32,608 nucleotides of DNA from Corynebacterium sp. GTDB taxonomy: Bacteria > Actinomycetota > Actinomycetes > Mycobacteriales > Mycobacteriaceae. Positions 32,321-32,608 of the stretch are shown here, piece after piece. The stretch covers positions 16,403 through 49,010 of the forward strand of contig NZ_JAUMTY010000008.1 in assembly GCF_030530965.1 (NCBI RefSeq), given 5' to 3'. Below the pieces are notes generated by a model. It saw nothing but the letters and a program-made list of their open reading frames with translations, was not told the origin of the DNA and searched no databases. Every line of letters begins with the position of its first letter. Position 1 is the stretch's first letter. The translations under genes were made by a program, and so were the position numbers.

Positions 32321-32608
32321 TCAGTTGGGGGCCAGGCCGTGCTTCTTAGACGGCCGGTTCTCACGCTTGTTGGTCAGCAGCTCTAGGGCCAAGGCAACTT
32401 CGCGACGTGTATCCGCGGGGTCGATGATGTCATCGACGAGGCCTCGGGACGCCGCCATGTATGGCGTCGAGAAGGTGTCTTTGTAGAGCTGGACGAGTTC
32501 GCTCTTCTTGGCGGCAGCTGCTTCGTCGCCACCCTCTTCCTGGGCTTTCTTGATTTCCTTGCGGAAGACGACGTTCACGGCTCCGTCGGCACCCATGACC
32601 GCAATTTC
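32321..32608 (-). CDS. Carboxyltransferase (12S/MmdA-type) C-terminal end, cut by window
   Basis: Only the last 95 codons are visible; the frame is open past 32608. The visible part begins EIAVMGADGAVNVVFRKEI, the strongly conserved C-terminal block of biotin-dependent propionyl/methylmalonyl-CoA carboxyltransferases, then YMAASRGLVDDIIDPADTRRE, where the D-x-I-I-x-P motif is diagnostic. The final KKHGLAPN stretch is usual for MmdA-like subunits. It moves carboxyl groups between methylmalonyl-CoA and biotin on the carrier encoded two genes downstream. Whether the whole enzyme is a transcarboxylase, carboxylase or sodium-pumping decarboxylase cannot be settled from this fragment. Confidence 0.92.
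   Translation of the reverse strand, partial: EIAVMGADGAVNVVFRKEIKKAQEEGGDEAAAAKKSELVQLYKDTFSTPYMAASRGLVDDIIDPADTRREVALALELLTNKRENRPSKKHGLAPN

Noticed and set aside
1..32608. CRISPR arrays, tRNA or rRNA genes, transposases and integrases
   Set aside because: No regularly spaced repeats, no cloverleaf-like or rRNA-like sequence and no transposase or recombinase motifs were seen by eye.

Overview
The window reads as chromosome of a high-GC Gram-positive actinobacterium, most likely a Corynebacterium or close relative. The main support is the fused lysylphosphatidylglycerol synthase/lysyl-tRNA synthetase (LysX), the Propionibacterium-type transcarboxylase genes at the right edge, and gene starts that mix Shine-Dalgarno and apparently leaderless types. 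The species is a guess. I see no rRNA, tRNA, CRISPR array, intact insertion sequence or replication origin.

Left region (1-7640) is an extracellular polysaccharide locus. It holds a Wzz/tyrosine-autokinase chain-length regulator cut by the window start, a Wzy-like polymerase immediately upstream in the same operon, a GT4 glycosyltransferase, a short serine-acetyltransferase-like hexapeptide protein, RmlA (dTDP-glucose synthesis) and a polyprenyl-phosphate sugar transferase that would start the repeat unit. These cover initiation, an activated-sugar supply, one glycosyl transfer, a possible acetylation, polymerisation and length control; flippase and the other rml genes are not in view.

Middle region (7640-19800) looks like an accessory island. 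It has AT-richer small genes, long stretches without genes and remnants. In order: a small secreted protein with a partner gene; a truncated HicB-like antitoxin; a VOC protein coupled to an S4-domain RNA-binding protein; three tiny membrane proteins; about 1 kb with no convincing gene; a solitary ABC exporter; a 57-codon gene that looks like the front part of an antitoxin; an SdpI-family immunity-like protein downstream of a LolD/FtsX-type ABC transporter; and a DHA2-type drug exporter divergent from an ArsR-family regulator with a clear inverted-repeat operator. The overall flavour is peptide/toxin export, immunity and drug efflux.

Right region (19800-32608) is core metabolism: a nitroreductase-family malonic semialdehyde reductase-like enzyme with a near-consensus, apparently leaderless promoter; gltB-gltD (glutamate synthase, coupled by a 1-base overlap) behind a promoter whose -35 box forms the loop of a 12-bp inverted repeat; lysX preceded by an O6-alkylguanine methyltransferase gene; a CsbD-like stress protein with a strong terminator; and the end of a transcarboxylase operon (carboxyltransferase, small epsilon-like subunit, biotin carrier) running off the right edge.
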